A DNA stretch of 64,000 nt from Mesonia sediminis (GCF_042684705.1 NZ_JBHULZ010000023.1:1-64000), one strand, 5' to 3'; positions 22,393 to 31,726 are shown, counted from the stretch's first letter. Notes: a model not told the origin generated them from the sequence alone. A program made the numbers and translations.

Positions 22393-24897
22393 TTATTCTA
22401 TTTTTCTTGTACGTAATCGGAGCGCGTTACCGATTACAGAAACCGAACTAAAGCTCATTGCTAATGCAGCGATCATAGGGGAGAGCAATATCCCGAAAAA
22501 TGGAAATAAAACACCAGCAGCTATGGGTACCCCCAAGGTGTTATAAACAAGCGCAAAAAATAAATTTTGCTTAATGTTTTTCATTACGGCATGGCTCAAG
22601 TTTTTTGCTTTTACAATTCCGTGTAAATCGCCTTTAACCAATGTTATCATGGCGCTTTCTATGGCGACATCGGTACCGGTTCCCATGGCAATTCCTACAT
22701 CGCTTTTGGCCAAGGCTGGAGCATCGTTAATACCATCGCCTGCCATGGCTACCACTTTGCCGCTTTCCTGTAATTCTTCAACTTTATGGAGTTTATCTTC
22801 GGGTAACATACCGGCTTTAAAATCGGCTAAATTTACTTCCTTTGCGACAGCCTGAGCGGTGTTGTGATTATCGCCTGTAAGCATGATAACAGCAATGCCT
22901 TTTTCTTGTAGGGTTTTAATTGCTTTGGCACTGGTTTTCTTAATCTTATCGCCGATAACTACATAACCTACTACAGTATTTGCTATGGCTAAAAACGAAA
23001 CCGTTTTACCTTGCTTTTGATAAATTTCGGCTTCTTCTTGCATATGAGCCGTGATGCTTGCTTTAGCATAATTCATCATTTTAGGATTACCCAGGGCCAC
23101 TTTTTTATCCGTTATGATAGCTTCAACCCCTTTTCCAGTTAAGGCGCTGAAATCTTTAGATTTTAATAGTTTAGTATTTTGCTCTTTTGCGTAGTTAACC
23201 GTGGCTTCCGCCAAGGGATGTTCACTATTGGTATTTAAAGCAAGAATGTATTGTAAGATCTCTTTTTCACTAAACGCATCGGTAAAAGAGCCTATTTTTT
23301 CTACGGTAGGTTTTCCTTCGGTTATAGTACCCGTTTTGTCGACAATCAAAGTATCTACTTGATCCATTTTTTCAAGGGCTTCGGCATTTTTAATTAACAC
23401 CCCATTTTGGGCACCTTTACCCACACCAACCATTACAGACATTGGAGTGGCCAAACCTAAAGCGCATGGACAAGCGATAATGAGCACCGCAATCGCATTG
23501 ACCAGTGCATAAACATAAGCTGGTGCTGGCCCCCATATGGACCAAACTATAAATGTAATTACCGATATAATGACTACAATAGGGACAAAGTACCCCGAAA
23601 CTTTATCGGCTAAATTTTGGATAGGCGCGCGACTTCGGCTGGCGTCATTTACCATCTGAATAATTTGCGAAAGTAAGGTGTCGCTTCCTACTTTCTCAGC
23701 TCTCATTAGAAAAGACTGGTTCCCATTTATAGTACCGCTGCTTACCTTATCTCCTTGAGTTTTACTCACCGGAATAGGTTCGCCCGTAATCATCGATTCA
23801 TCAACAGCGGTTTCTCCTTCGGTAATGATGCCATCGACAGGAATTTTATCGCCTGGTTTTACCTTTAGAGTATCATTTATTTGTATTTCTTCGATACTGA
23901 CTTCAACTTCTTCTTCATTTACAATTTTAATCGCTTTATTGGGCGCTAATTTGAGTAATTCTTTTACTGCGGAATTGGTTTTGCTGTGCGCACGCGCTTC
24001 TAGTAACTGACCTAGTAGTACCAGCGTTAGTATTACGGTTGCAGCTTCAAAATAAACGTGTACTGCGCCAGATTCAGACAAAAATTGTTCGGGGAATACG
24101 GCTGGAAATAACATTCCTATTAGGCTAAATACCCAAGCCACCCCTGCACCAATTCCGATAAGGGTAAACATATTGAGGTTCCAGGTTTTTATACTTTTAT
24201 ACGCCCGTTCAAAAAACATCCAAGCGGCATAAAATACAACAGGAATAGATAATACGAACTGTACCCAATTCCAATATCGCTGTTCCATAATGTCATACAA
24301 TGGATTATTATGGATCATTTCGCTCATAGCAATGATAAAGATAGGCAGCGTGAATATCATCGCTAACCAAAATTTCTTTAGTAAGCTTTTATAGGTTTTT
24401 TCTTCTGAAGATAAATCTGCTTGTTTGGGGACTAAATCCATTCCGCAGATGGGACACGAGCCTGCCTCATCCTCAATTATTTCTGGATGCATGGGGCAGG
24501 TCCATTGTTCTGATGACGCCGTAAACAGGTTTTGTTCTTCGACTAAATCCATTCCGCAAACAGGGCAATCGCCAGGTTTATCATAGGTTTTATCACCTTC
24601 GCAATGCATAGGGCAATAAAAGATACCCGTGCCTTTACCTTTAGCGGTTTTTTTCTTTTTATCTTCTTTATTTTTAGGCTGTTCGTTAGGATGATGAATA
24701 CTATAATTACCCGCAGCTTTTTCTAAGGCTGCTTGAAATTTTTCTATAGGAATATTTTCTTCGGTTTCAATTGTAGCCGATGCCTCATCTAAATTTACCG
24801 TTGCTTTAGAAACACCTTTTACTTTAGCAAGGGTTTCTTCAACGTGAGTACGACAACCGTTACAGCTCATTCCGTGTATGTGATAGGTATGTTCCAT
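22393..24897 (-). CDS. copA: Copper-translocating P-type ATPase with metal-binding N-terminus
   Basis: The 834-residue protein has an N-terminal HMA domain with GMSCNGC (Cys12, Cys15) and two heavy-metal-binding zinc-ribbon-like repeats (CPMH..CPVCGMDL at about 95-118 and CPMHPE..CPICGMDL at 134-155). The P1B core follows: eight membrane helices, the CPCALG translocation motif, the DKTGT phosphorylation site, SEHPLAEA and GDGINDAPAL. The last two helices carry YNTLG and MSFSSVSVIGNALRLR, the YN / MxxSS signature of Cu+ (P1B-1) pumps. It should export Cu+ (or Ag+) from the cytoplasm. A small lipoprotein gene lies 430 bp upstream on the same strand. Confidence 0.95.
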   Translation of the reverse strand: MEHTYHIHGMSCNGCRTHVEETLAKVKGVSKATVNLDEASATIETEENIPIEKFQAALEKAAGNYSIHHPNEQPKNKEDKKKKTAKGKGTGIFYCPMHCEGDKTYDKPGDCPVCGMDLVEEQNLFTASSEQWTCPMHPEIIEDEAGSCPICGMDLVPKQADLSSEEKTYKSLLKKFWLAMIFTLPIFIIAMSEMIHNNPLYDIMEQRYWNWVQFVLSIPVVFYAAWMFFERAYKSIKTWNLNMFTLIGIGAGVAWVFSLIGMLFPAVFPEQFLSESGAVHVYFEAATVILTLVLLGQLLEARAHSKTNSAVKELLKLAPNKAIKIVNEEEVEVSIEEIQINDTLKVKPGDKIPVDGIITEGETAVDESMITGEPIPVSKTQGDKVSSGTINGNQSFLMRAEKVGSDTLLSQIIQMVNDASRSRAPIQNLADKVSGYFVPIVVIISVITFIVWSIWGPAPAYVYALVNAIAVLIIACPCALGLATPMSVMVGVGKGAQNGVLIKNAEALEKMDQVDTLIVDKTGTITEGKPTVEKIGSFTDAFSEKEILQYILALNTNSEHPLAEATVNYAKEQNTKLLKSKDFSALTGKGVEAIITDKKVALGNPKMMNYAKASITAHMQEEAEIYQKQGKTVSFLAIANTVVGYVVIGDKIKKTSAKAIKTLQEKGIAVIMLTGDNHNTAQAVAKEVNLADFKAGMLPEDKLHKVEELQESGKVVAMAGDGINDAPALAKSDVGIAMGTGTDVAIESAMITLVKGDLHGIVKAKNLSHAVMKNIKQNLFFALVYNTLGVPIAAGVLFPFFGILLSPMIAALAMSFSSVSVIGNALRLRTRKIE

Positions 24898-25327
24898 TAT
24901 TCTTATGATAAAAAAAACGGTTATGATAAATCGTTTTTATTGTATTTATTCAGTGTGTATTATCGAATTTAGTATGGGTTGTTTTTATTGTTATATCCTT
25001 TAAATCGTTCAAAGGCCAAAAGAATCTCGTGGTACCGTAAACCACAAATCAAATATACCCAATAATCGGTTTACAAAGGTGAGAAGTGTAGGTATTTACG
25101 AGTTTTCTTCTTGGTTTATTTTACTAATTTTATTTAAACCGAAGGGGGTATAAAAGTCTTCTTCCCTAGAAAAGGGAACTTATTACTGCTTTTACTGATC
25201 AAAAAAAATTGTCTATAGGGTATATTATTTGCTATAACCGCTCCTAATGCACTCTGACCATGTTATGTCCGTTAAATTTAAAGTGTAAGTTCTTGTAATA
25301 AAATTTTACCAAAAGATTTTTTAAGGC
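24898..25327. other. Intergenic region upstream of copA
   Basis: This gap of 430 bp holds no gene I can support. It should contain the copA promoter (reading left) but no clear metal-regulator operator was recognised. Confidence 0.3.
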
Positions 25328-25738
25328 TTATTGAAAATAGTGTTCATAGTTTTCAAAAGACTTTTGGAGCTTAAAAATTATCGCTTCTGCTTCTTCATTA
25401 TTTTCGGCTTTTGACAGCTTTTCAATAAGTTCGATATGGGGGTGGAGCCATTTATGCAATTCGTCATGACTTTCTCCTTTCATGGTACAACTTTTAATCA
25501 AGCGGTTGTTTTGTGTTTTTAAATTCTCGGCTAAATTTTTGTAGTCTTTATTCTTTGCAGCCATAAAATCGGTCAGTAATTCATTTCCTTTTTTAATGTG
25601 GGGTTTCATTTCGGCATTTACTTGCCATTTTTCACCATTATTAAGGTTGATATCGCATTGTTGTGGGTCAGATTTACAAGCAGCAGCGATGAATAATAAA
25701 CTCATGATTACAGAGAATAGCTTTATTAAATTTTTCAT
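25328..25738 (-). CDS. Small lipoprotein near copA
   Basis: The 136-residue protein has a lipoprotein signal (LLFIAAAC, Cys21). The mature part is helical and Lys/Glu/Asn-rich with CTMKGESHDELHKWLHPH at about 90-107, a cluster of one Cys, one Met and three His. Such a cluster could bind Cu+ or another soft metal. The family is unknown to me. Location directly upstream of the Cu+ ATPase on the same strand suggests a periplasmic role in copper handling, but this is inference. Confidence 0.75.
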   Translation of the reverse strand: MKNLIKLFSVIMSLLFIAAACKSDPQQCDINLNNGEKWQVNAEMKPHIKKGNELLTDFMAAKNKDYKNLAENLKTQNNRLIKSCTMKGESHDELHKWLHPHIELIEKLSKAENNEEAEAIIFKLQKSFENYEHYFQ

Positions 25739-25924
25739 ATTTCGATATTTATTAGGTGATTTTTATGTTTAGTTACTTTCCTTAGCGGATTAGATTTAGG
25801 TTTCATTTTATTTTTGCTTTCTAGCTATTAGTGACCTTTGAAGCGAATTAGGGAAAGTACGAAATTTCATCTAATTTTGAATCCTTTAGATCTTATTGAA
25901 AAATCAATTGGCCAGCTGAGGGTA

Positions 25925-26477
25925 TTAATTTTCTGATATTACTAATTTCTCTAATGGCGTTTTTAATTTTTCATAGGCTTTTGGCAGTTGAAGAAATGGT
26001 TCTATACTAAAGGCGATGGTATCCTTAGCTTTAAAAACCCAATAATTCCCTACTAATTTTCCATCATCGGTTTTTAGATTGTGTTGCGGAATGTTATTAA
26101 TTGAAAATTCATTTTTTTTTTTTGTTATACCAAATTCCCAATGCTTTAAGGTTAATTTCCTCTGGATAATGAAGTATGAAGTGTGGTTGAATTGTATTGT
26201 TATTCGTGAAAAGCTCAAAGTTTTTGATTGGAAATTCATTTAACTCTTCTGACCAGGCTTCTTCATCTCTTTTCAGATCAAGAATTTTATTCCATTGCTC
26301 TACTACCAATGTACTATTTGTTTTTGATTGAAGAATACTAAACAATTTTTCTTGAACAACTTCAATTTTTTTATTCTCTGGATAGATTGTGATGTCGGCC
26401 TTCTCAGCAGCTATTCTACCATTTTCAATACCAAAGAAAGAAGCTAAGGCAAAGAGTATTATTTTTATTTGTTCCAT
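25925..26477 (-). pseudogene. Hypothetical exported protein, frameshifted at a 12-base homopolymer
   Basis: Two overlapping minus-strand frames together encode one protein. The first (26477 down to 26109) starts with a signal-like segment (MEQIKIILFALASFFG) and runs into stop after NKKKK. The second frame continues KKKNEFSINNIPQHN to the end at 25925. They meet at a run of 12 T (plus strand, 26112-26123). With 11 bases the frames join to one ~183-residue protein. It may be a true pseudogene, a phase-variable gene or a sequencing error. The product is unrecognised; the tail (GNYWVFKAKDTIAFSIEPFLQ) looks like a beta-rich domain. Confidence 0.7.
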
Positions 26478-26512
26478 TTTGAGGAAGTTTTGATCTTTTT
26501 AGGGCATATAAC

Positions 26513-26666
26513 ATCCCCACTCAAATATACTGGTTTGTGGTTGTATTTTATCCGATAAAACCAGAATTATTGTTTACTGACATAAATCTTACGTTGATTA
26601 CTGAGAAAAATCATTTTTAAACGAAAAATTCACCTAGATCTATTTTATTTAATTCCGCGAAAGCGA
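26513..26666. repeat. Long direct repeat, copy 1
   Basis: About 154 bp closely match 27468-27623. Shared blocks include ATCCCCACTCAAATATA, GACATAAATCTTACGTTG, TTACTGAGAAAAA, AACTAGATCT (ACCTAGATCT here) and TTTATTTAATTCCGCGAAAG. This copy lies just upstream of the frameshifted gene and just downstream of the methyltransferase gene. Confidence 0.85.
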
Positions 26667-26719
26667 TAATTTAAGTATGTGTGATAAAGCATTTTCTAAT
26701 GCATAATTATTAGTGTCGG

Positions 26720-27433
26720 CTATTTTATTTTTCTTCCTTTTATTCCACTTGCACAACCGAAAAAATATTCTACATATTCAACTTCAAATTCATGACCGTT
26801 AAAAATTCGAAATGTATTTTTTGAGTTTCCAAACTCTTCTGTATAAACTCCTAACATTTTATAAGTCTCTGGACTTCCAAGAAATACTTTTCCTAAAATA
26901 GGAATAATATTTTTCAAGTAAAACATATAAAAGGGTTTTATTATTTTACTTTTTGGAACAGAAACGTCGATTAAGGAAAACTTTCCGTTTGGTTTTAAAA
27001 TTCGATAAATTTCGCTTGATAATTTTCCAAGTTGATCATCATTAAATGTCTTTAACCCAAAACCTGAAATTACATAATCAGCAGATTCGTTCGGAATTGA
27101 ATTGTCAAAAACATTTTCTTTAAGTATCTCAATTTTAAATTTTTTGAATTTCGATTTATTTTTCTCCGCACGATTTATCATCTCAGAAGAGAAGTCCATT
27201 GCAATTAGTTTTGAGTTTTTGTCTGAATCTTTTAAAATGTGTTTCCAACATTCTCCCATGCCAGTCATTAAATCGACAACTATTTTTCCTTTTTCGATTT
27301 CAATTTGCTTGACACACTGTCTTCTCCATCTTTCACTAAATCCAAATGAGGTTATGTAATTCATTTTTGCATACGAACTACTCATTTTATCAAATAGCTT
27401 TTCAACAAATTTAGGCTCGTAGATTTCTTTCAT
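26720..27433 (-). CDS. Class I SAM-dependent methyltransferase, UbiE/MenG-like
   Basis: The 237-residue protein has the class I fold: motif I KIVVDLMTGMGECWKHIL, then LIAMDFSSEMINRAEK, NVFDNSIPNESADYVISGFGLKTF and ILKPNGKFSLIDVSVPKS, in the order of UbiE/COQ5-type enzymes. The opening YEPKFVEKLFDKMSSSYAKMN also fits that group. Motif I lacks the usual DxGCGTG and reads DLMTGMGE, so the substrate may differ from menaquinone precursors. The gene is bracketed by ~155-bp direct repeats and has richer AT codon use than its housekeeping neighbours, so it is probably a horizontally acquired accessory gene. Confidence 0.82.
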   Translation of the reverse strand: MKEIYEPKFVEKLFDKMSSSYAKMNYITSFGFSERWRRQCVKQIEIEKGKIVVDLMTGMGECWKHILKDSDKNSKLIAMDFSSEMINRAEKNKSKFKKFKIEILKENVFDNSIPNESADYVISGFGLKTFNDDQLGKLSSEIYRILKPNGKFSLIDVSVPKSKIIKPFYMFYLKNIIPILGKVFLGSPETYKMLGVYTEEFGNSKNTFRIFNGHEFEVEYVEYFFGCASGIKGRKIK

Positions 27434-27467
27434 TCCTAGTGTTGGTCATAATTACTGGCAACTCATT

Positions 27468-27623
27468 ATCCCCACTCAAATATAATGGTTTCTAGTAGTA
27501 TTTTATCCACTATAAGTAGAATTATTGGTTATTGACATAAATCTTACGTTGGTTACTGAGAAAAACCATTTTTTAAAAGAAAAATTCAACTAGATCTGTT
27601 TTATTTAATTCCGCGAAAGTGAT
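27468..27623. repeat. Long direct repeat, copy 2
   Basis: Second copy of the ~155-bp repeat, in the same orientation, directly upstream of the methyltransferase start and downstream of the serine hydrolase stop. Recombination between the two copies would delete the methyltransferase gene. Confidence 0.85.
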
Positions 27624-27643
27624 GAATATAAATGTGATTTTAC

Positions 27644-28672
27644 CTAACTCCTCTTTTTTATGATTTTCACCATTCGATTGATTATTATTTCAGACAAATT
27701 ATACTCATAACCTTCAAAATTGGTTGTATTGATAAATTGAACCACCACCGTATCAATATCTTCATGGTATTCTGCCAAGCTTTGGTAGCCTACTGTTAAA
27801 CCGCCATGTTCATATTTATAGGGATAGATTTCTTGTTCTCCTTTTTGAAATACGGAACCATCATTCAAGGCTCTAATAAATATTCCCACATCTTCTGCTG
27901 TTGCTATCATTCCATTGTCTCTGAATTTGAAATCTTTTTCAATTCCCACGTAATACCCACTCATTAAATCATTTATATCTACTTCGTCAATTGTAAAGTA
28001 GGTGTTTTTAAGGTTTAAGGGTATTAAAATTTTTTCTTTTATATATTCGTGGTGATTGTATGCTAAAACCTTATCCATTATCTGCCGTAACAATATATAA
28101 TTGGTATTTGAATATTCATAATCTTTACCTGGTTTAAAACTGGCCGGCAAGTCTAAAGCAAATTTTAGGGGAGTTTTGTAATTTTTTTCTTCGTTTTCCC
28201 AAAACGATGGATTGTCTGTATAGTTCGGAATTCCAGAGCGATGTTGAATCATCATTTTTAAGGTGATTTCATCGGCATTTTCTATTCGGTATCGTAGTTG
28301 GGGAAGGTAATCGGTTAAAGTGCGGTCAAAAGACAAGCGCTTTTCTTTTACCAATTTTGTGGCTGCTACAGCGGTATATAATTTGCTGATACTGGCAATT
28401 TTGAATAATGATTGTGGCTCGGCGGGTATTTGCTTTTCTCTTTCTTTCCATCCTCCTGTATAGAATTGAGGATCTTTTCCTGCTTGATCTACGTAAACAA
28501 TCATTCCGTCAAAACCATATCCTAATGCTTCATCTACTTGTTCTTGAAGGCTATCTGGTAATGGTGAAATCCAAGCCTTTACCAAAACCCAGGGCACAAA
28601 AAATAAAGAAATAAAGGTTCCAATCAGTAACACTGATTTCACAATCTGCTTTATTTTTTTAGGTTTAGTCAT
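27644..28672 (-). CDS. Serine hydrolase, beta-lactamase class C-like
   Basis: The 342-residue protein has an N-terminal membrane anchor or signal (about 12-33), then the penicillin-binding/AmpC-type fold. SISK at 94-97 is the SxxK catalytic motif, YSNTNY the YxN motif, and HGGLTVGYQS near 290-300 stands for the third motif (HxG). Such enzymes include D-Ala-D-Ala carboxypeptidases, esterases and D-amino-acid peptidases; antibiotic hydrolysis is unlikely but not excluded. It is exported to the periplasm or anchored in the inner membrane. A toxin-like gene fragment starts nine bases before its ATG on the same strand. Confidence 0.88.
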   Translation of the reverse strand: MTKPKKIKQIVKSVLLIGTFISLFFVPWVLVKAWISPLPDSLQEQVDEALGYGFDGMIVYVDQAGKDPQFYTGGWKEREKQIPAEPQSLFKIASISKLYTAVAATKLVKEKRLSFDRTLTDYLPQLRYRIENADEITLKMMIQHRSGIPNYTDNPSFWENEEKNYKTPLKFALDLPASFKPGKDYEYSNTNYILLRQIMDKVLAYNHHEYIKEKILIPLNLKNTYFTIDEVDINDLMSGYYVGIEKDFKFRDNGMIATAEDVGIFIRALNDGSVFQKGEQEIYPYKYEHGGLTVGYQSLAEYHEDIDTVVVQFINTTNFEGYEYNLSEIIINRMVKIIKKRS

Positions 28673-28680
28673 TTTGTTTT

Positions 28681-28896
28681 TTAAGGTAAATTCGTCATAT
28701 TGGTCATTCTATCCTTAAAAATAATTTTCAGCCTCATTAAAGATAGTGAAGATTTTAAGTTTTGAGCAATTTGTTCAAATGTTTCTATTGCTTCGGTTAC
28801 TTTAAAAATCTTATCCTGAACTTTTATTGGTTGTTTAGTCAGAAAATCTTGAAAATAGTTTTTATAAGCTATTACCTTTCTAATTTTCTCTATCAC
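28681..28896 (-). pseudogene. Truncated Gp49/HigB-type toxin remnant
   Basis: The 71-residue frame starts MIEKIRKVIAYKNYFQDFLTKQ and goes on KVQDKIFKVTEAIETFEQI. This is the standard opening of phage-Gp49-like HigB toxins in Bacteroidota (usually about 110 residues). After residue ~50 the match fades and the frame ends at MTNMTNLP, without the final strands that carry the active site. No antitoxin gene lies next to it; the serine hydrolase gene starts 9 bp further. It is read as a 3'-truncated, non-functional gene, identified by memory of the family. Confidence 0.5.
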
Positions 28897-29961
28897 TATA
28901 AATGTAACTTAAAGGTTACGATTTTCAAAATTGGCTCTGGAGTTTTGTTGGCTGAAAACGGATTTTGTGATTTGCATCACAACTCCATATCTCCATTTAA
29001 ATAAACTTCTTTATTGTGATTTTCTCCACACGACAATTTAATTTGAATCGTTTAGTTATTTTCTTAAAACAAGGCCTAGTGATTAGGTAGTTTTTCTTAG
29101 CAATTTTTAGCAATGCGAAACGTTGCCTGGTCGGCTATTTTAATGGTAATTTTCTTTCCTGTACAACTCAAAATCTTTGCTTAGTTCTTTTATTCATAAA
29201 AGTAGTTGAACCAGCGTTATTTAAAACAAGGCACGGGGAATGAAAAGTCCGTTTGATTTCCAGACGTGTATATACAACAACCAAATTAAAATCTACTCGA
29301 TATTATATCGGTTTTAACCGAATTGAACAAATATTTTATAGCTGTTGTTTTTCGTATTGAGAATTGAATTTTTATGAGGCCTGACCAAAATATTGGTAGA
29401 GTACATGTCTTGATATAGGTTTAGTTGCTTAAAATTCACGTAAGAAAATTCCCCAGCAATAAGGAGGGTAAAAGCATAGCTGCTTCGTAACTCCTTCGAT
29501 ACTTCTTCGTTGACCCCTCGAAATATAAGGGTTTATCGAAGTTTTATCGAAGGAGTATCGAGCTAACTTCGAGGGAGCTATGAAGTATCTTAGGATTTTA
29601 ACTTATCTTGCCAAGTAGTAAGAATACTTGTTTTAGACGTAGAAAGTAACAGGAGGTATGAAGTACGTTAATAGTGTTTATAAGGGATGCGCTAATTCTC
29701 TATAATTAATTCAGCTGCTTATTTAGGCTACATTGGTCGATTTAAATAGGTTTGTAAATTTGGCTGATAGAAATTAGGATGATCAAATAAAAGCTATTCT
29801 CAAAGCTATAAAAATTTGTAGATTATGAGGTGATTGAATTTAATATTCACCTCCGACAAAAGTATATCGGGTTTTTTATATCTATAAATTTAGCTATTAT
29901 AGTAATTGCTATTTAAACTTTGGTGCGGATAAGTTGGTTAGAAAATATGCGAAAATCAAAT
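28897..29961. other. Gene-free stretch of nearly 1.1 kb with large inverted repeats
   Basis: No acceptable gene on either strand. Its most structured part, about 29475-29590, holds repeated words around CTCCTTCGATACT, ATCGAAGGAGTATCGAG and CTTCGAGGGAGCTATGAAG that can fold into long hairpins. The left part may be decayed remnants of genes (it follows a broken toxin gene), but nothing in it could be assigned. Confidence 0.5.
29475..29590. repeat. Nested inverted repeat
   Basis: AACTCCTTCGATACT near 29490-29504 pairs with TATCGAAGGAGTA near 29547-29559. Further partly complementary blocks lie outside (GCATAGCTGCTTCGTAACTC against GAGGGAGCTATGAAG). It could form a long RNA or cruciform hairpin; it may be the remnant of a small non-autonomous mobile element. 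Confidence 0.55.
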
Positions 29962-30609
29962 TTATTCTGGTCTTTCTGGTAGGTAGGTAAGCTTTACTTT
30001 TATATTTTCTTTATAAGTAATTAGAATAGAGCATAGCACCGAAACTTTTTCATTGTGATGCTTAGCAGGTTGCATAACGGGTAGTTTTCTTAGTACCGAC
30101 AAAACTTCGGCCTGTACCGTAATTTCGGCATTTCTTACCTTTAAACCTGTACTATTTCCCGTTTCGTCTATAATAAAAAAGGCGGCCAGTTGTTTAGGTT
30201 GTGATAGATTAAGGTCCTTAATTATTTGTGTATTAAATTCTTTTTCAATGTAGGTAGTTATTTTCTCATAAAAACAGGCGGTAATGTCTTCTTTTTTTTG
30301 ATTCTCACAACCAGGAAAGACAGGTGGCGTTTGCACATTCTTTAGTAGTATGCTATTTTCAGAGGTATAACGAGCTAAGCCATCATTACGAGCAATTATT
30401 TGGCAGAGACTTTTAAGAGCCTGTTCTTCTGTTTTCGTGATATCACCTTGCGCCATTATTTGTTCTTGTACGGCCTCAATCTTAGTCAATAATTCACTTT
30501 GTTGTCCATTTGCCGATTCTACATTTTCTTTGCACGAAAAGTTGAGGAGTGTTACCAATAAAGTTGGTATTAAAATTAAAAACCGATTGGTTTTGTTTAC
30601 TTTTTTCAA
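29962..30609 (-). CDS. Lipoprotein with TonB C-terminal-like domain
   Basis: The 215-residue protein has a lipoprotein-like signal (LLNFSC, Cys26). The middle region is helical (about 35-85). The C-terminal part has the pattern seen in free TonB-C-like proteins of Bacteroidota: PPVFPGCENQKKEDITACF, then LNLSQPKQLAAFFIIDETGNSTGLKVRNA. It is probably periplasmic. Such proteins are widespread and uncharacterised; a real role in energy transduction to receptors is doubtful because no TonB membrane helix and no ExbBD genes are nearby. Confidence 0.75.
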   Translation of the reverse strand: MKKVNKTNRFLILIPTLLVTLLNFSCKENVESANGQQSELLTKIEAVQEQIMAQGDITKTEEQALKSLCQIIARNDGLARYTSENSILLKNVQTPPVFPGCENQKKEDITACFYEKITTYIEKEFNTQIIKDLNLSQPKQLAAFFIIDETGNSTGLKVRNAEITVQAEVLSVLRKLPVMQPAKHHNEKVSVLCSILITYKENIKVKLTYLPERPE

Positions 30610-30719
30610 TTGATAGAATTTATTAAACGATAGAAGTTGATGGTTTAAAATCTCTGTTGTGCTAAAATTATTAAAAATAATGAAAAATTAGCGTATATTG
30701 ATCCGCAAAATTTAAGGAA

Positions 30720-31703
30720 ATGTTAGTTCTAAGAAAAGTGGTTGCTGATATAGCGAAGTTAAAGGTGCAGGCTTATTTAGTATTGGTTCTCGGCCTTTTA
30801 TATGGATGTACTAAAGATGATGAAAGCAATGCTTCTCAGAATCAAATCGATTATTTTGAGGTGTCTCAAAACGGTAGTTCATTAGACTTTTATTATGGCA
30901 TTCGTGGCGAATTTGACTATTTCGAAATCGCTTTCGCGGAAGCGGGTTATGACGTGAAAGCCGAGTATGCCGATTTTTTTACTACCTCTAATCAGGAACG
31001 GGTTGAAAAACCAATTAGAGATTTGATTTTTGCTAGCGATGTAGTATATCATTTCTGGATTCGCGGTGTTCAAGAAAACGGTAAAAAAACCGATTGGTTT
31101 GGTCCAAAAACGATAAATATTTCTTCTTTTTGTGAGAATCCTTATGCATTAGAATTTAATGGATACATAGCGTGGAATTACTATGATAATGAAAATGATG
31201 CTTCATTTTACGAGGTAGAGTATGGTGCACAAGGCTTTGAAGTGGGGCAAGGCCAAAAGCTAAGTTCCAATAGCGAAACGATTTTTGATTTAAGTTTAGA
31301 AAAAAACAAAGTGTATGATGCTTATGTGCGGGCCTATTGTAATATTGATCTAGGACATAGTGCCTGGGTGGGTCCTGTTTCCTATTTTGCAGAACAGAAT
31401 CAAAATGTATGTTTAGAACCTTACAACCTGTCTTATTTTACCGAATATAATTTCTTTGGAGATCCTGTTGGGGCTAGTATAAGTTGGAAAGACGATGGTA
31501 ACAACAAAACCTACGAGTTTAATTTGGTGGGAAAACATAAATCTCCTGAATCATCGGCCATTGAGTCACGATCAGATTATGGAACACAAATTACATACAC
31601 CCAAATTTCACCCAATGTTAATTACGATTTTTATGTGCGCACTGTATGTTTAGACGGATCTAAAACAGCTTGGGTGGGCCCGTTGAATGTCAAGATTCAA
31701 TAG
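30720..31703 (+). CDS. Lipoprotein with fibronectin type III-like repeats
   Basis: The 327-residue protein has a hydrophobic leader with a lipobox (LLYGC, Cys30) after a rather long basic start; an internal start is possible but no better ATG is seen. The mature part has three related beta-sandwich units (about 40-135, 140-225, 230-327). Each ends in a similar line: HFWIRGVQENGKKTDWFGP, AYVRAYCNIDLGHSAWVGP and FYVRTVCLDGSKTAWVGP, the closing strands of FN3-like domains common in flavobacterial surface proteins. The palindrome CGCTTTCGCGGAAGCG (30929-30944) lies inside the coding sequence. Ligand unknown. The next lipoprotein gene lies 23 bp downstream. Confidence 0.8.
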   Translation: MLVLRKVVADIAKLKVQAYLVLVLGLLYGCTKDDESNASQNQIDYFEVSQNGSSLDFYYGIRGEFDYFEIAFAEAGYDVKAEYADFFTTSNQERVEKPIRDLIFASDVVYHFWIRGVQENGKKTDWFGPKTINISSFCENPYALEFNGYIAWNYYDNENDASFYEVEYGAQGFEVGQGQKLSSNSETIFDLSLEKNKVYDAYVRAYCNIDLGHSAWVGPVSYFAEQNQNVCLEPYNLSYFTEYNFFGDPVGASISWKDDGNNKTYEFNLVGKHKSPESSAIESRSDYGTQITYTQISPNVNYDFYVRTVCLDGSKTAWVGPLNVKIQ

Positions 31704-31726
31704 TAACATAATACTAAGACTTTTAT

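Noticed and set aside
27644..28672. Antibiotic-resistance beta-lactamase
   Set aside because: The motifs are those of the broad serine hydrolase family (AmpC-like, DD-peptidase, esterase); there is no sign of an acquired resistance gene and no linked AmpR.
28762..29004. 80-codon plus-strand open frame opposite the toxin remnant
   Set aside because: It is antisense to the recognisable toxin segment and reads as hydrophobic low-complexity sequence.
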